A DNA stretch of 64,000 bases from Candidatus Omnitrophota bacterium. Its GTDB lineage: Bacteria; Omnitrophota; Gorgyraeia; Gygaellales; Profunditerraquicolaceae. Of this stretch, positions 24,180 to 31,981 are shown piece by piece (position 1 is the stretch's first letter; each line of letters starts with the position of its first letter). Both the position numbers and the translations under genes were made by a program. Location: the NCBI GenBank assembly GCA_030691865.1, contig JAUYDL010000029.1:1-64000 (forward strand), read 5' to 3'. The notes below the pieces were generated by a model, which saw only the letters and a list, made by a program, of their open reading frames with translations, was not told the origin of the DNA and made no database searches.

Positions 24180-26003
24180 TTAGATAGGGTCTACATCCAC
24201 CGTCACTATTATACCTGAAAAATGCCCTTCTTTTAAGTGTAATTTTAAAAAATGGCTGGCTTTCTCTACGTTAGGCGCGCGCATTAATATCTGATAATAA
24301 AAATTCTCCCGCAATTTAGCCGGTTGCCCGGGATTAAGGGAGAGCATTTTTATACTGCTTGTCTTAATCTTATTTAATTTTTCAAATAAATCACAAGCAG
24401 ACTGCTTAACCTTTTCCAAACTTTCCCCTCTTAATCTAACCAGGATCATATGTTTAAAAGGTGCAAAGTTTAGCTGTTTGCGTTGTTTTAATTCCTCTTT
24501 ATAAAACAACCTTGAATCATTCTTAATCAAAGCCTGAAAGCAATGATGGTTAACATTAGCGCTTTGAATAATTATCGACTTAGATGTTAAACTAACTAAC
24601 CCCATCAGCAGATTAAAAGTTTTCTCAGCAGCGCGAAAATCCACCCGGTTAAGCGAATTATCTATCGCCAAAACCCCTATTAAATCAAAATTTATTTCCT
24701 GGTGTTTAATTACCGAGCTGGTAGCAACAAAAATATCCACATTCATACGCGCCTGTGGGAAAATTCTCGCCAGTTCGCTTTCTACCTTTTCTGTGCCGAT
24801 ACCTGAATATTTAATATAACCGGCATTACAATGTGGACAGATTTTAGGCACCGGCATTTTAAAATTGCAATGATGACATTTTAATTTATCATCATCAAAA
24901 TGAAATACCAGATTAATATTGCAGCGCGGACATTTCAAAGCCACCTGGCAATTATGACAAGCAACCGTGGTAGCAAAACCTTTGCGATTAATCACCAATA
25001 AGACCTTACCTTTTTCAGCCAGGGCCATCTGTATCGCATCCAGCAAAAACTTTGAAAACATGGATTTGTTTTTTCTTTCCGCATAAGCCAGCCGGCGCAC
25101 ATCGATAACCTTAACAAGCGGGTAAGCCAGTTTTGAAGGAATAACTTCAAGATCCAGTTTACCTTTTTGCAACAGATAAAAACTTTCCAAAGATAAACAA
25201 TGACTGCCCAGAATAACTCCTGAACCCTGAATCTGTGCGCGCATCAATCCAACTTCCCGGGCATGATAATGCGGAACCTGCTCCTGCTTATAAACCTGAT
25301 CCTCTTCTTGGTCGATAATCATCAACCCCAGATTATTCACGCAAGAGAAAATACTTGAGCGCGTACCGGCCACCACGCAGTAATCTGCTTGTCTGATTTT
25401 TTCCCAAATCTCCAGTTCATTAGGCTGTTTGCGGAAGGAGATAAAAACTTCTTTCCCCAAACTCTTCTCCAATTTCTCTTTTACCCTTTCCACTGCTGCG
25501 ATATTACTGCACAGAATAATTACCGACTTTTTAGCCGCCAGAACTTTCTTAATCTCCCTTAGGTAAACCGGTATTCGGTCAAACCCCTGAACAAAAAGGG
25601 GACGTTTCCCTTTCTCAAGAGAAAGGGGACGGTTCTCTTTTTCTGAAACCTTATTAAGAGAACCGTCCCCCTGATTTAAGTCTTTCCCCTTCCTCAACTC
25701 ATCCGGTAACGCCGCTTCAATTGCCTCTCCCCAGGAACAACAATAATATTCCGCCAGCTCCTTAGTCAACTGAAGCATCGAATCATCCAAGATCGGGAAT
25801 AAATCAATAACCGAGATAATCTCTTTTAATTTTTTGATTTTAGTTTTATTATTTAATTCTACTACGTAGGCAACTTCTTTTTTGTTGCGGAAATTTACCC
25901 AAACTCTTGCTCCAATGTTAACTTTGGCTTCCAGGCCCACCGGAACAAGGTAATCAAACGGGCCATCAATCGGCAGGCCCAACACCACATTAGCGTATAA
26001 CAC
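24180..26003 (-). CDS. priA: Primosomal protein N' (PriA), helicase motifs degenerate
   Basis: A 607-residue PriA, shorter than the usual ~730. The GTG start at 26003 follows AAGGAG and gives LYANVVLGLPIDGPFDYLVP, the normal 3'-DNA-binding domain. After residue ~110 the winged-helix region and Walker A are gone: a palindromic repeat encodes about residues 112-135, followed by VQGFDRIPVYLREIKKVL where GVTGSGKTEVYL is expected. Walker B reads IDQEEDQVYKQEQ instead of DEEH, and the AGRAGR motif is replaced by GLVSLTSK. The zinc-binding region is complete (CHNCQVALKCPRCN, KCHHCNFKMPVPKICPHC), as is GIGTEKVESEL. It is probably a structural replication-restart factor without ATPase activity. Overlaps the next upstream gene by 14 bp. 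Confidence 0.92.
   Translation of the reverse strand: MLYANVVLGLPIDGPFDYLVPVGLEAKVNIGARVWVNFRNKKEVAYVVELNNKTKIKKLKEIISVIDLFPILDDSMLQLTKELAEYYCCSWGEAIEAALPDELRKGKDLNQGDGSLNKVSEKENRPLSLEKGKRPLFVQGFDRIPVYLREIKKVLAAKKSVIILCSNIAAVERVKEKLEKSLGKEVFISFRKQPNELEIWEKIRQADYCVVAGTRSSIFSCVNNLGLMIIDQEEDQVYKQEQVPHYHAREVGLMRAQIQGSGVILGSHCLSLESFYLLQKGKLDLEVIPSKLAYPLVKVIDVRRLAYAERKNKSMFSKFLLDAIQMALAEKGKVLLVINRKGFATTVACHNCQVALKCPRCNINLVFHFDDDKLKCHHCNFKMPVPKICPHCNAGYIKYSGIGTEKVESELARIFPQARMNVDIFVATSSVIKHQEINFDLIGVLAIDNSLNRVDFRAAEKTFNLLMGLVSLTSKSIIIQSANVNHHCFQALIKNDSRLFYKEELKQRKQLNFAPFKHMILVRLRGESLEKVKQSACDLFEKLNKIKTSSIKMLSLNPGQPAKLRENFYYQILMRAPNVEKASHFLKLHLKEGHFSGIIVTVDVDPI
25598..25670. repeat. Compound REP-like palindrome inside the priA coding sequence
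   Basis: Two nested palindromes: CCCTTTCTC-AA-GAGAAAGGG, then GGGGACGGTTCTCTT ... AAGAGAACCGTCCCC. This is the intergenic repeat family, here in frame and translated, between the first domain of PriA and the degenerate Walker A region. Confidence 0.9.
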
Positions 26004-27081
26004 TAGCCAACTCCTTACAAGCAAACGGCTTTTTAATCTCCCTAATCCTTTGCCTTAACTCCAGGATTTTTTGCGGATTGTTTTTTAAATCCAAAACAAA
26101 ATTTTTTATTTCCTCGATGTTTTTAGGGCTTACTACAATACCATATTCTGCTAAAGCTTCTACATTAGCTGTTTCCTGACCCGGGATAGCGCTAATAAAT
26201 ATCACCGGCAATTCCATAATCAATACCTCGGTAATTGTAGCGCCTCCGGGCTTTGTAACTATACAATCAGAAACCGCCATTAATTCTTGAGCGTTATCCA
26301 CAAACCCAAAGACTTTCACATTCTCTAAATTTCGCTTTTGCAGGCGGGCAAAAAGTTTTTTATTTCTTGCGCAAACTACCAGCACCTGTGCCTCACACAT
26401 AAGGCTTTCGGAAATTTCCTCAAGCGGCCCGGAACCAAATGATCCGGTCATAAGCAAAACTGTAAAACTATTTGGATTTATCCCAAATTTTTCTGCCAAC
26501 TGAGCTCTATTTTGAGTTTTAACAAAACTAGGGCTAAACGGGATACCGGAAGCCTGAATTTTTTGTTCCTCTACCCCCATATTTAATAATTTATCCTTGG
26601 TTAACCTTGAGGCAACAACATAAAGATCCGTGCCGTTTGAAACCCAAAACGGATGCACCCCGAAATCTGTAATTACCGTAATCAGTTTTGCCTGAACTTT
26701 ATTTCTTAGTTTTAAATTGGCGGCCAGCTCCGAATTTAGAAAATGCGTAGAAATAATAAAATCAAACTCCTCTTTAATCAGATAATTCACGAACTTACGG
26801 AAGCTAAAATAATTTACAATTAAAGAAGATTTACGGCTAATCCAGCGGGTCAACTTAAATTCAGTCATCCAAAAAAATAACCCCCAAAGCCAGGTGGCAT
26901 AATTTACTAAAAACGGATATCCGGAATTATAGCAAAAGCGTAAAATTGGATTGCCAAAAGGAAGGATGTCTACCAGCTTAAGTTTTAGGTCCTGGCGATT
27001 GTTTTTTAAATAATCATATGCTGCCTCAGCTGCCCTGCGATGGCCGGCACCTGCTGAAACATAAGTAACTAATACTTTCAT
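25990..27081 (-). CDS. MGDG-synthase/UgtP-like glycosyltransferase (GT28)
   Basis: A 363-residue cytoplasmic-face glycosyltransferase. SAGAGHRRAAEAAYDYLKN at the N-terminus is the hallmark of the monogalactosyl/glucosyl-diacylglycerol synthase group, and the donor-binding part is CIVTKPGGATITEVLIMELP. Related enzymes add glucose or galactose to diacylglycerol; MurG-like roles are less likely. It lies upstream of priA with a 14-bp overlap, and downstream of gmhB after a palindrome, so it may belong to the lipid/LPS group of genes. Confidence 0.85.
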   Translation of the reverse strand: MKVLVTYVSAGAGHRRAAEAAYDYLKNNRQDLKLKLVDILPFGNPILRFCYNSGYPFLVNYATWLWGLFFWMTEFKLTRWISRKSSLIVNYFSFRKFVNYLIKEEFDFIISTHFLNSELAANLKLRNKVQAKLITVITDFGVHPFWVSNGTDLYVVASRLTKDKLLNMGVEEQKIQASGIPFSPSFVKTQNRAQLAEKFGINPNSFTVLLMTGSFGSGPLEEISESLMCEAQVLVVCARNKKLFARLQKRNLENVKVFGFVDNAQELMAVSDCIVTKPGGATITEVLIMELPVIFISAIPGQETANVEALAEYGIVVSPKNIEEIKNFVLDLKNNPQKILELRQRIREIKKPFACKELASVIR

Positions 27082-27096
27082 AATCTTACCTGTTGA

Positions 27097-27160
27097 AATA
27101 AAAGGGGACGGTTCTATTTTTACCGAGTCGAGTTCTAGAAAAATAGAACCGTCCCCATTT
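27097..27160. repeat. REP-like palindrome
   Basis: AAAGGGGACGGTTCTATTTTT arm (shown here to its core), loop ACCGAGTCGAGTTCTAG, complementary arm. It touches the gmhB stop codon. Confidence 0.9.
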
Positions 27161-27701
27161 ATTTTTTAATCAGAAATTCCGCTGCTGCCAGGAGATCTTT
27201 AAACACAAAATCCGGCTTTGCTTCCCAGTTCTTTTGATTAGATAATTTCTCTTTGCCGGAAAGAATAAGAACGGATTTAGCGCCCACGGCATGAGCAGTC
27301 AGCACATCGCGTATAGTGTCACCCACAAAATATGCTTCTTTTAGGTTAACCTTAAATTCCCGCGCGGCTTTCTTAAGCAAACCCGGTTTGGGCTTGCGGC
27401 AGCTACAGCATGCCTCTTTGCGATGCGTACAATAATAAACTTTAGTAATTTTGCCGCCTGCTTGCTCAATATCCTCAAGCATCTTAGTAGTTATGCTATC
27501 TAAGGTCTTTTGAGCGTAAGCCCCTTTACCTACTCCTGCCTGATTGGAAGCCACAAAAATTTTATACCCTGCCTTACTCAACAATGCAATTGCTTGCTTT
27601 GCACGCGGCAGAAACCTAAACTTCCTGAGCGAAGTTACATACAATCTATCGCCAGGATATTTGTTTATTACACCGTCTCTATCTAGAAACACAATCTTCA
27701 T
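27159..27701 (-). CDS. gmhB: GmhB-like HAD phosphatase (heptose 1,7-bisphosphate 7-phosphatase)
   Basis: A 180-residue HAD-IIIA phosphatase. Motif I is FLDRDGVINKYPGD, motif II SNQAGVGKGAYAQ, the zinc loop CTHRKEACCSCRKPKPG, and the last motif VGDTIRDVLTAHAVGAKS. GmhB dephosphorylates D-glycero-D-manno-heptose 1,7-bisphosphate on the way to ADP- or GDP-heptose. The nearby heptosyltransferase-like genes support an LPS-core role. A histidinol-phosphatase role is a lesser alternative. Confidence 0.88.
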   Translation of the reverse strand: MKIVFLDRDGVINKYPGDRLYVTSLRKFRFLPRAKQAIALLSKAGYKIFVASNQAGVGKGAYAQKTLDSITTKMLEDIEQAGGKITKVYYCTHRKEACCSCRKPKPGLLKKAAREFKVNLKEAYFVGDTIRDVLTAHAVGAKSVLILSGKEKLSNQKNWEAKPDFVFKDLLAAAEFLIKK

Positions 27702-27720
27702 AGTTCTATAATTTTACTCA

Positions 27721-27790
27721 GTTAACGGGTGACTTGGGTATTTTCGAAGCGCGTCAGCGCTAGAAAATACCCAAGACAGGCCCCGTTAAC
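27721..27790. repeat. Nested 70-bp palindrome
   Basis: Three nested inverted arms: GTTAACGGG...CCCGTTAAC outside, CTTGGGTATTTTC...GAAAATACCCAAG in the middle, and AGCGC-GTCA-GCGCT at the centre. It is unrelated in sequence to the GGGGACGG family. It contains the stop codon of the upstream GT2 gene (27786-27788) and precedes gmhB. Confidence 0.85.
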
Positions 27791-28541
27791 AGTATTTATC
27801 TTTGTTTTGCATCTCTCTAAACTTACAGTAACTCAATATCTGATACAGTGTGTCAAAGAAAGCAATAATAAACCCATACATACCATCCTTATACGCCTTC
27901 TTCCTAATATATCTTCTAAAGAAACGATCTTGCGCTCTCCAGATAGCCCACAGTAGTGTCATCTTGCGCCCGGTTTTAATCCACTTTTGGGCTTCCAGAG
28001 TTGACTGACGATTAACGCTATTTAAGAAATGCTCCAGATCCGGATAGCCCCGATGAATAATATCAGATTTTAAATGCCCGCACGCGCCATCAATGAAAGC
28101 CCGCGGATGCACCTGGGCCTCCTCATATTTAAATTTATCTTTTTGAAAAAGCCGCACCTTAGAAGCCGGATACCAGCCGCCATATCTTACCCAGTAATTG
28201 CTGATAAAGTTGCGCAGTGGGATATCATAAGCCACAAAATCCCCGGACTCAATCGCCTGCTGGATCTCTATTCTTAACTCCGGAGTAACCACTTCATCCG
28301 CATCCAGGCTCAAAACCCATTGGTTTTTTGCCTGCGCATACCCCCAATTCCGGTGTTTACCCTCAATATCCATCTTACGGAAAAAAATCCTGGCATTATA
28401 TTTCTTTACGATCTCCACTGTCTTATCCGTACTCTCATCATCCACCACAATAATCTCATCCGCCCATTTCACTGACTCCAGACACGCCGCGATACAAGAC
28501 TCTTCATTTTTTGTTAAAATCATCACCGATAACTTAGCCAT
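27786..28541 (-). CDS. Family 2 glycosyltransferase, WaaE/KdtX-like
   Basis: A 251-residue GT-A glycosyltransferase: LSVMILTKNEESCIAACLES, IIVVDDESTDKTVEIVKKY, and the DXD region VLSLDADEVVTPEL. The C-terminal half includes RYGGWYPASKVRLFQKDKF and HPRAFIDGACGHL, a layout typical of the LPS-core beta-glucosyltransferase (WaaE) group. It probably adds a hexose to the LPS core or a similar acceptor. Its stop codon falls in a nested palindrome, and a REP-like repeat precedes it. Confidence 0.87.
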   Translation of the reverse strand: MAKLSVMILTKNEESCIAACLESVKWADEIIVVDDESTDKTVEIVKKYNARIFFRKMDIEGKHRNWGYAQAKNQWVLSLDADEVVTPELRIEIQQAIESGDFVAYDIPLRNFISNYWVRYGGWYPASKVRLFQKDKFKYEEAQVHPRAFIDGACGHLKSDIIHRGYPDLEHFLNSVNRQSTLEAQKWIKTGRKMTLLWAIWRAQDRFFRRYIRKKAYKDGMYGFIIAFFDTLYQILSYCKFREMQNKDKYC

Positions 28542-28555
28542 TAACTTTCTCCTTG

Positions 28556-28622
28556 ATAAATGGGGACGGTTCTATTTTTCTAGAACTCATTTGCGGAAAA
28601 AATAGAACCGTCCCCATTTATT
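28556..28622. repeat. REP-like palindrome
   Basis: AAATGGGGACGGTTCTATTT arm with loop CTAGAACTCATTTGCGG in the opposite orientation to most copies, then the complementary arm. Confidence 0.9.
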
Positions 28623-29739
28623 TAAACTCCTTCACAGATTGGATAATATAATCTTTTTCTTCGCCGGTTAAATCCGGATAAATAGGTAAAGTAAATGTCT
28701 GTTTTGCCGCCTTCTCAGCTTGCGGAAAATCACCGGCCTTATATCCTAAGTATTTAAAACATTTCTGCAGATGCAAGGGAACCGGATAAAATATGCGAGA
28801 GTCAATACCTTTTGCCTGCAGATGCTCCACAAAGGCCTTATTTGAAACTGGCGCCCTTAAAGTATACTGATGATAAATATGCGTGGAGTAAACAGGCACA
28901 ATTGGCAACTTAATATCCAGCCCGGCTAAATTCCTATTATAATACTGAGCAACTTGTTGTCTGGACTTATTCCAAAGGTCTAAATATTTTAACTTGATAT
29001 CAAGTACGGCCGCCTGAATGGTATCCATGCGATTATTGCGGCCCAAAACCAAATGATAATATTTATTTTTATTCCCCTGATTACGCAAAATCTTTAGTTT
29101 TTCAGCAACAGCTTTATTATTCGTCAAAACTAACCCCGCATCGCCAAAAGCTCCCAGATTCTTACCCGGATAAAAACTCACTGCCCCGCAATCGCCCATA
29201 GTGCCGGCTTTCTTACCCTGATATTCCGCCCCAAATGCCTGCGCCGTATCCTCAACAACTTTAATTTTATGCTTACGCGTCAGCTTTAAAATCCCATCCA
29301 TATCCGCGCACGCTCCATAAAGATGCACCGGGATAATCGCCTTAATCTTAAACGGCATGCGCCGATTCTTCCTGCTTAATATCCTCTCTATACTTTTAAG
29401 TGAAATATTATAAGTATCTTCATCAATATCCGCAAAAACCGGCCGCGCCCCGATATTGGCCACTGCACCTGCCGTAGCATAATAAGTAAATGCCGGGCAA
29501 ATTACCCCGTCCCCGGCTTTAATCCCCAACGCCAGCAAGGACAAGCTTATCGCGTCAGTACCGTTAGAGACCCCAATGGCATATTTTGCACCGGAATATT
29601 CAACAACATGCCGCTCAAATTTATCCACCCCGGCTCCCAATATAAAACTCGTATTGTCAATTACCTCTTTAATTGCCGCATCTAACTCCTGGCGAATTGG
29701 CGCAATTTGTTTCTTAAGATCTAACGCAGATATTTTCAT
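28618..29739 (-). CDS. DegT/DnrJ/EryC1/StrS aminotransferase
   Basis: A 373-residue PLP-dependent sugar aminotransferase. Visible are GVSNGTDAISLSLLALGI, VICPAFTYYATAGAV, VEDTAQAFGAEYQGKKAG and the PLP lysine in SFYPGKNLGAFGDAG. The last part RIFYPVPLHLQKCFKYLGY is typical. Such enzymes transaminate a keto-sugar nucleotide to an amino sugar for LPS or glycan. The exact sugar cannot be told. It is bracketed by palindromic repeats and lies downstream of the heptosyltransferase gene. Confidence 0.92.
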   Translation of the reverse strand: MKISALDLKKQIAPIRQELDAAIKEVIDNTSFILGAGVDKFERHVVEYSGAKYAIGVSNGTDAISLSLLALGIKAGDGVICPAFTYYATAGAVANIGARPVFADIDEDTYNISLKSIERILSRKNRRMPFKIKAIIPVHLYGACADMDGILKLTRKHKIKVVEDTAQAFGAEYQGKKAGTMGDCGAVSFYPGKNLGAFGDAGLVLTNNKAVAEKLKILRNQGNKNKYYHLVLGRNNRMDTIQAAVLDIKLKYLDLWNKSRQQVAQYYNRNLAGLDIKLPIVPVYSTHIYHQYTLRAPVSNKAFVEHLQAKGIDSRIFYPVPLHLQKCFKYLGYKAGDFPQAEKAAKQTFTLPIYPDLTGEEKDYIIQSVKEFK

Positions 29740-29750
29740 CTTTCTCCTGC

Positions 29751-29820
29751 AATAAAAGGGGACGGTTCTATTTTTCCCGAGTCCAGTTCTAGAAAAATAG
29801 AACCGTCCCCTTTTATTTTA
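29751..29820. repeat. REP-like palindrome
   Basis: AATAAAAGGGGACGGTTCTA arm, loop CCCGAGTCCAGTTCTAG, and the complementary arm, between the heptosyltransferase stop and the aminotransferase start. Confidence 0.9.
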
Positions 29821-29821
29821 T

Positions 29822-30892
29822 TTAACTTAATAACCTTGCCGCTGCATCAAACACCGCATCAACACTAACCTGCCTCAAACACTCCCTATCCTTTTCACAA
29901 GCCGGCATACGGAAATTCTTATAACACGGCCGACAATCCATATCCCATTTTAAAACTACATGGTTCCTATTCTCAGGATACGGCCCATAAACCAGCTCGC
30001 TTACCGGGCCAAATATCGAAACTGTCTTTACCCCCAAAGCCGCTGCCATATGCATCGGCCCGCCATCATTAGTAATCAGCAAATTACAATTTTTAATTAC
30101 TGCCGGCAAAATCTCTAAGCTTGTTTTACCCACCAAATCTATCGGCTTATTGACCATGGCATGCACGATTACCTCTGCAATCTTTCGCTCTGATTCATCT
30201 CCCAAGATTACCACTTTGGCGCCGCACTTATCAATCAACTTATTCGCTACTTGGGCAAACTTTAATGCCGGCCAATGCTTTATCGCGGCATCCTTACCCC
30301 AACTACCGCCGGCACCGGGGAAAATACTAATAACACAATCAGTTTCTTCGATTCCAACTGAAGCCAAAATATTTTTTGCCTTCAATTCATCGTTTAAAAG
30401 AACGGTCAAAAACAGATTTTTATCATTAACCGGAATATTTAAGAATTTAAGCAGCTCTAAATAATACTCCACCACATGCTTATCATGATAACCATCCAGA
30501 TCAACACGCTCAGTAAGAAACCTACCCCTCCCCTTATAATTGAATCCAATCCGCTTCCTAATCCCGATTATTTTTGCCAATAGACTATAGCGGTGATCAA
30601 GAGAGAAATCAAGACAAATATCAAAATGCTCTTTTTTTATCTCCCAAATGAGTCTAATGGCGCTCCATAATCCCTTAAAAAAAGACTCCTGATAAATTTT
30701 CTTAAGGTCCCCACGCGAAAGAGCAAAAACTTTATTAATTTGGGGGTTGTTTTCCAGAATCGGCTTAACCCGCAAATTTGACCAGTAACCGATAAAACTA
30801 TCCGGATGCTGTCGCTTCAGCGCCTTGATTACCGGTGTGGTAAATAAAACATCCCCAATGCCGAAAGGATTAATAATTAATATTTTTTTCAT
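29822..30892 (-). CDS. Family 9 glycosyltransferase (LPS heptosyltransferase, WaaF-like)
   Basis: A 356-residue GT-B protein: ILIINPFGIGDVLFTTPVIK at the start, ISIFPGAGGSWGKDAAIKHW in the donor domain, and ITNDGGPMHMAAALGVKTVS. It closes with the Cys-rich tail DCRPCYKNFRMPACEKDREC. This group transfers heptose from ADP-heptose onto the LPS inner core. Its ATG overlaps the stop of the nucleotidyltransferase toxin-like gene (4 bp), so an apparently unrelated module is coupled to it. Confidence 0.92.
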   Translation of the reverse strand: MKKILIINPFGIGDVLFTTPVIKALKRQHPDSFIGYWSNLRVKPILENNPQINKVFALSRGDLKKIYQESFFKGLWSAIRLIWEIKKEHFDICLDFSLDHRYSLLAKIIGIRKRIGFNYKGRGRFLTERVDLDGYHDKHVVEYYLELLKFLNIPVNDKNLFLTVLLNDELKAKNILASVGIEETDCVISIFPGAGGSWGKDAAIKHWPALKFAQVANKLIDKCGAKVVILGDESERKIAEVIVHAMVNKPIDLVGKTSLEILPAVIKNCNLLITNDGGPMHMAAALGVKTVSIFGPVSELVYGPYPENRNHVVLKWDMDCRPCYKNFRMPACEKDRECLRQVSVDAVFDAAARLLS

Positions 30893-31569
30893 ATGAGGAC
30901 GTCGGCCAAATCCGATTGATCGCTATCTTTCAACACATCAATAATTCTCTTGCGTAATTTAGGAGAAAAACCTATAAAGAAAAACTTCAATTTATCTGCT
31001 TCACCTTTATCAAGCAATGCCCTTATAATCCTAATTGCCATATCTAAGTCTTTGATCTTTTTGTCCTTTTTTGGCCGCCTTTCTGATACAATCAACTTAT
31101 GTAAAGCAAAAAGGGCAGGATGAGGCAAATTAATTCTAATGTCCTCAACTACAATATTTATAAGTTTCGCTGTAAGTAAATTAAGAAGCCTTAAGGGTTG
31201 AGCATTAATCCCAAGCTGGCCCAATTTATAAGGCTTATTTAAACCCGCGCCTTTCTCTGTTACCAGAAACTCCAGAATAAGCTCAGGATGATATAATTGG
31301 ATATAACCGTCAGACCCCTTAAAATCAATAACAAAACCAAGCCCATCCAACAATTTTTCAATATCAATTTTGTTTTTTATTACAAGTGGCAGGGGAACAA
31401 ATAAATCAAGGTCTCTTGTTGTTATAGAAGTGACATACTCTACATCTGAAAAATATTCTTTATAGAAAGGAACACACCAACTCCCAACAAGAACTAAATG
31501 TTTTAATATGCCGGAACTATCCAGTCTTTTTAAGACTTCAACGCATAATTTATACTGGCTGCTTTCCAC
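30889..31569 (-). CDS. Nucleotidyltransferase-fold protein (module 1)
   Basis: A 226-residue protein of the minimal/AbiEii-like nucleotidyltransferase superfamily: HLVLVGSWCVPFY (GS motif), SITTRDLDLFVPLP (DxD metal ligands), a third acidic strand LILEFLV, and a helical region LHKLIVSERRPKKDKKIKDL DMA resembling the AbiEii K...KDxxD motif. Toxins of this superfamily modify tRNA or proteins with nucleotides. A GTG start lies within the last codons of the small gene upstream (20-bp overlap), a pattern expected of a two-gene toxin-antitoxin module. The target is unknown. Confidence 0.72.
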   Translation of the reverse strand: MESSQYKLCVEVLKRLDSSGILKHLVLVGSWCVPFYKEYFSDVEYVTSITTRDLDLFVPLPLVIKNKIDIEKLLDGLGFVIDFKGSDGYIQLYHPELILEFLVTEKGAGLNKPYKLGQLGINAQPLRLLNLLTAKLINIVVEDIRINLPHPALFALHKLIVSERRPKKDKKIKDLDMAIRIIRALLDKGEADKLKFFFIGFSPKLRKRIIDVLKDSDQSDLADVLI

Positions 31570-31870
31570 GTAAAGTACTCCGTAAAAACTTAATCTGTTT
31601 ATTTAGTTTGCTTAAAGACTTACGGTAACTCGCGCGTTTAGACTGCAAAGACTTATATTTTCTAACTTCATCAGGCGAAAGCTTGCCCTTATAATTGTAT
31701 AGAAACTTACCATTATGCCTTTGAACTAAATAAAAATAATAGTGTCCTTTAATTTTTTTACGGGCGAGACACCACTTAGGAAGCTTATCAAGTTCCTCTA
31801 TATATCTTTTTTTCATACGCAGAGAGTTACCCAATTCTTCTGACAACACACCCTTAATTAAGCCTTTCAT
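31550..31870 (-). CDS. Small basic protein, partner of the module 1 nucleotidyltransferase
   Basis: A 106-residue highly basic protein, no family recognised with confidence. ATG at 31870 is preferred (AGGAG eight bases upstream) over a GTG three codons earlier. It has a helical N-terminus, a central WCLARKKIKGHYYFYLVQRH and KFLYNYKGKLSPDEVRKY, and a C-terminal coiled segment LSKLNKQIKFLR. The YYY...GK pattern recalls small DNA- or nucleic acid-associated proteins encoded with nucleotidyltransferases. It is first in the transcript behind an operator-like palindrome, and probably serves as antitoxin or regulator. Confidence 0.6.
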   Translation of the reverse strand: MKGLIKGVLSEELGNSLRMKKRYIEELDKLPKWCLARKKIKGHYYFYLVQRHNGKFLYNYKGKLSPDEVRKYKSLQSKRASYRKSLSKLNKQIKFLRSTLRGKQPV

Positions 31871-31883
31871 ATAGCACACTCCT

Positions 31884-31934
31884 GTTAACCAACAATGTAT
31901 ATAATAATATATATTGTTGGTTAACTTATGTCAA
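31884..31934 (-). promoter_or_regulatory. Promoter with large operator-like palindrome (module 1)
   Basis: TTGACA (31929-31934), 17-bp spacer, TATATT (31906-31911) on the minus strand. Perfect 13-bp arms GTTAACCAACAAT...ATTGTTGGTTAAC (31884-31925) straddle the spacer, -10 box and start site, a layout suited to autorepression. Confidence 0.8.
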
Positions 31935-31981
31935 TTAATAATAAACCCCTATTAACAGGATGGTAAAGTCAAATTGGGCAA

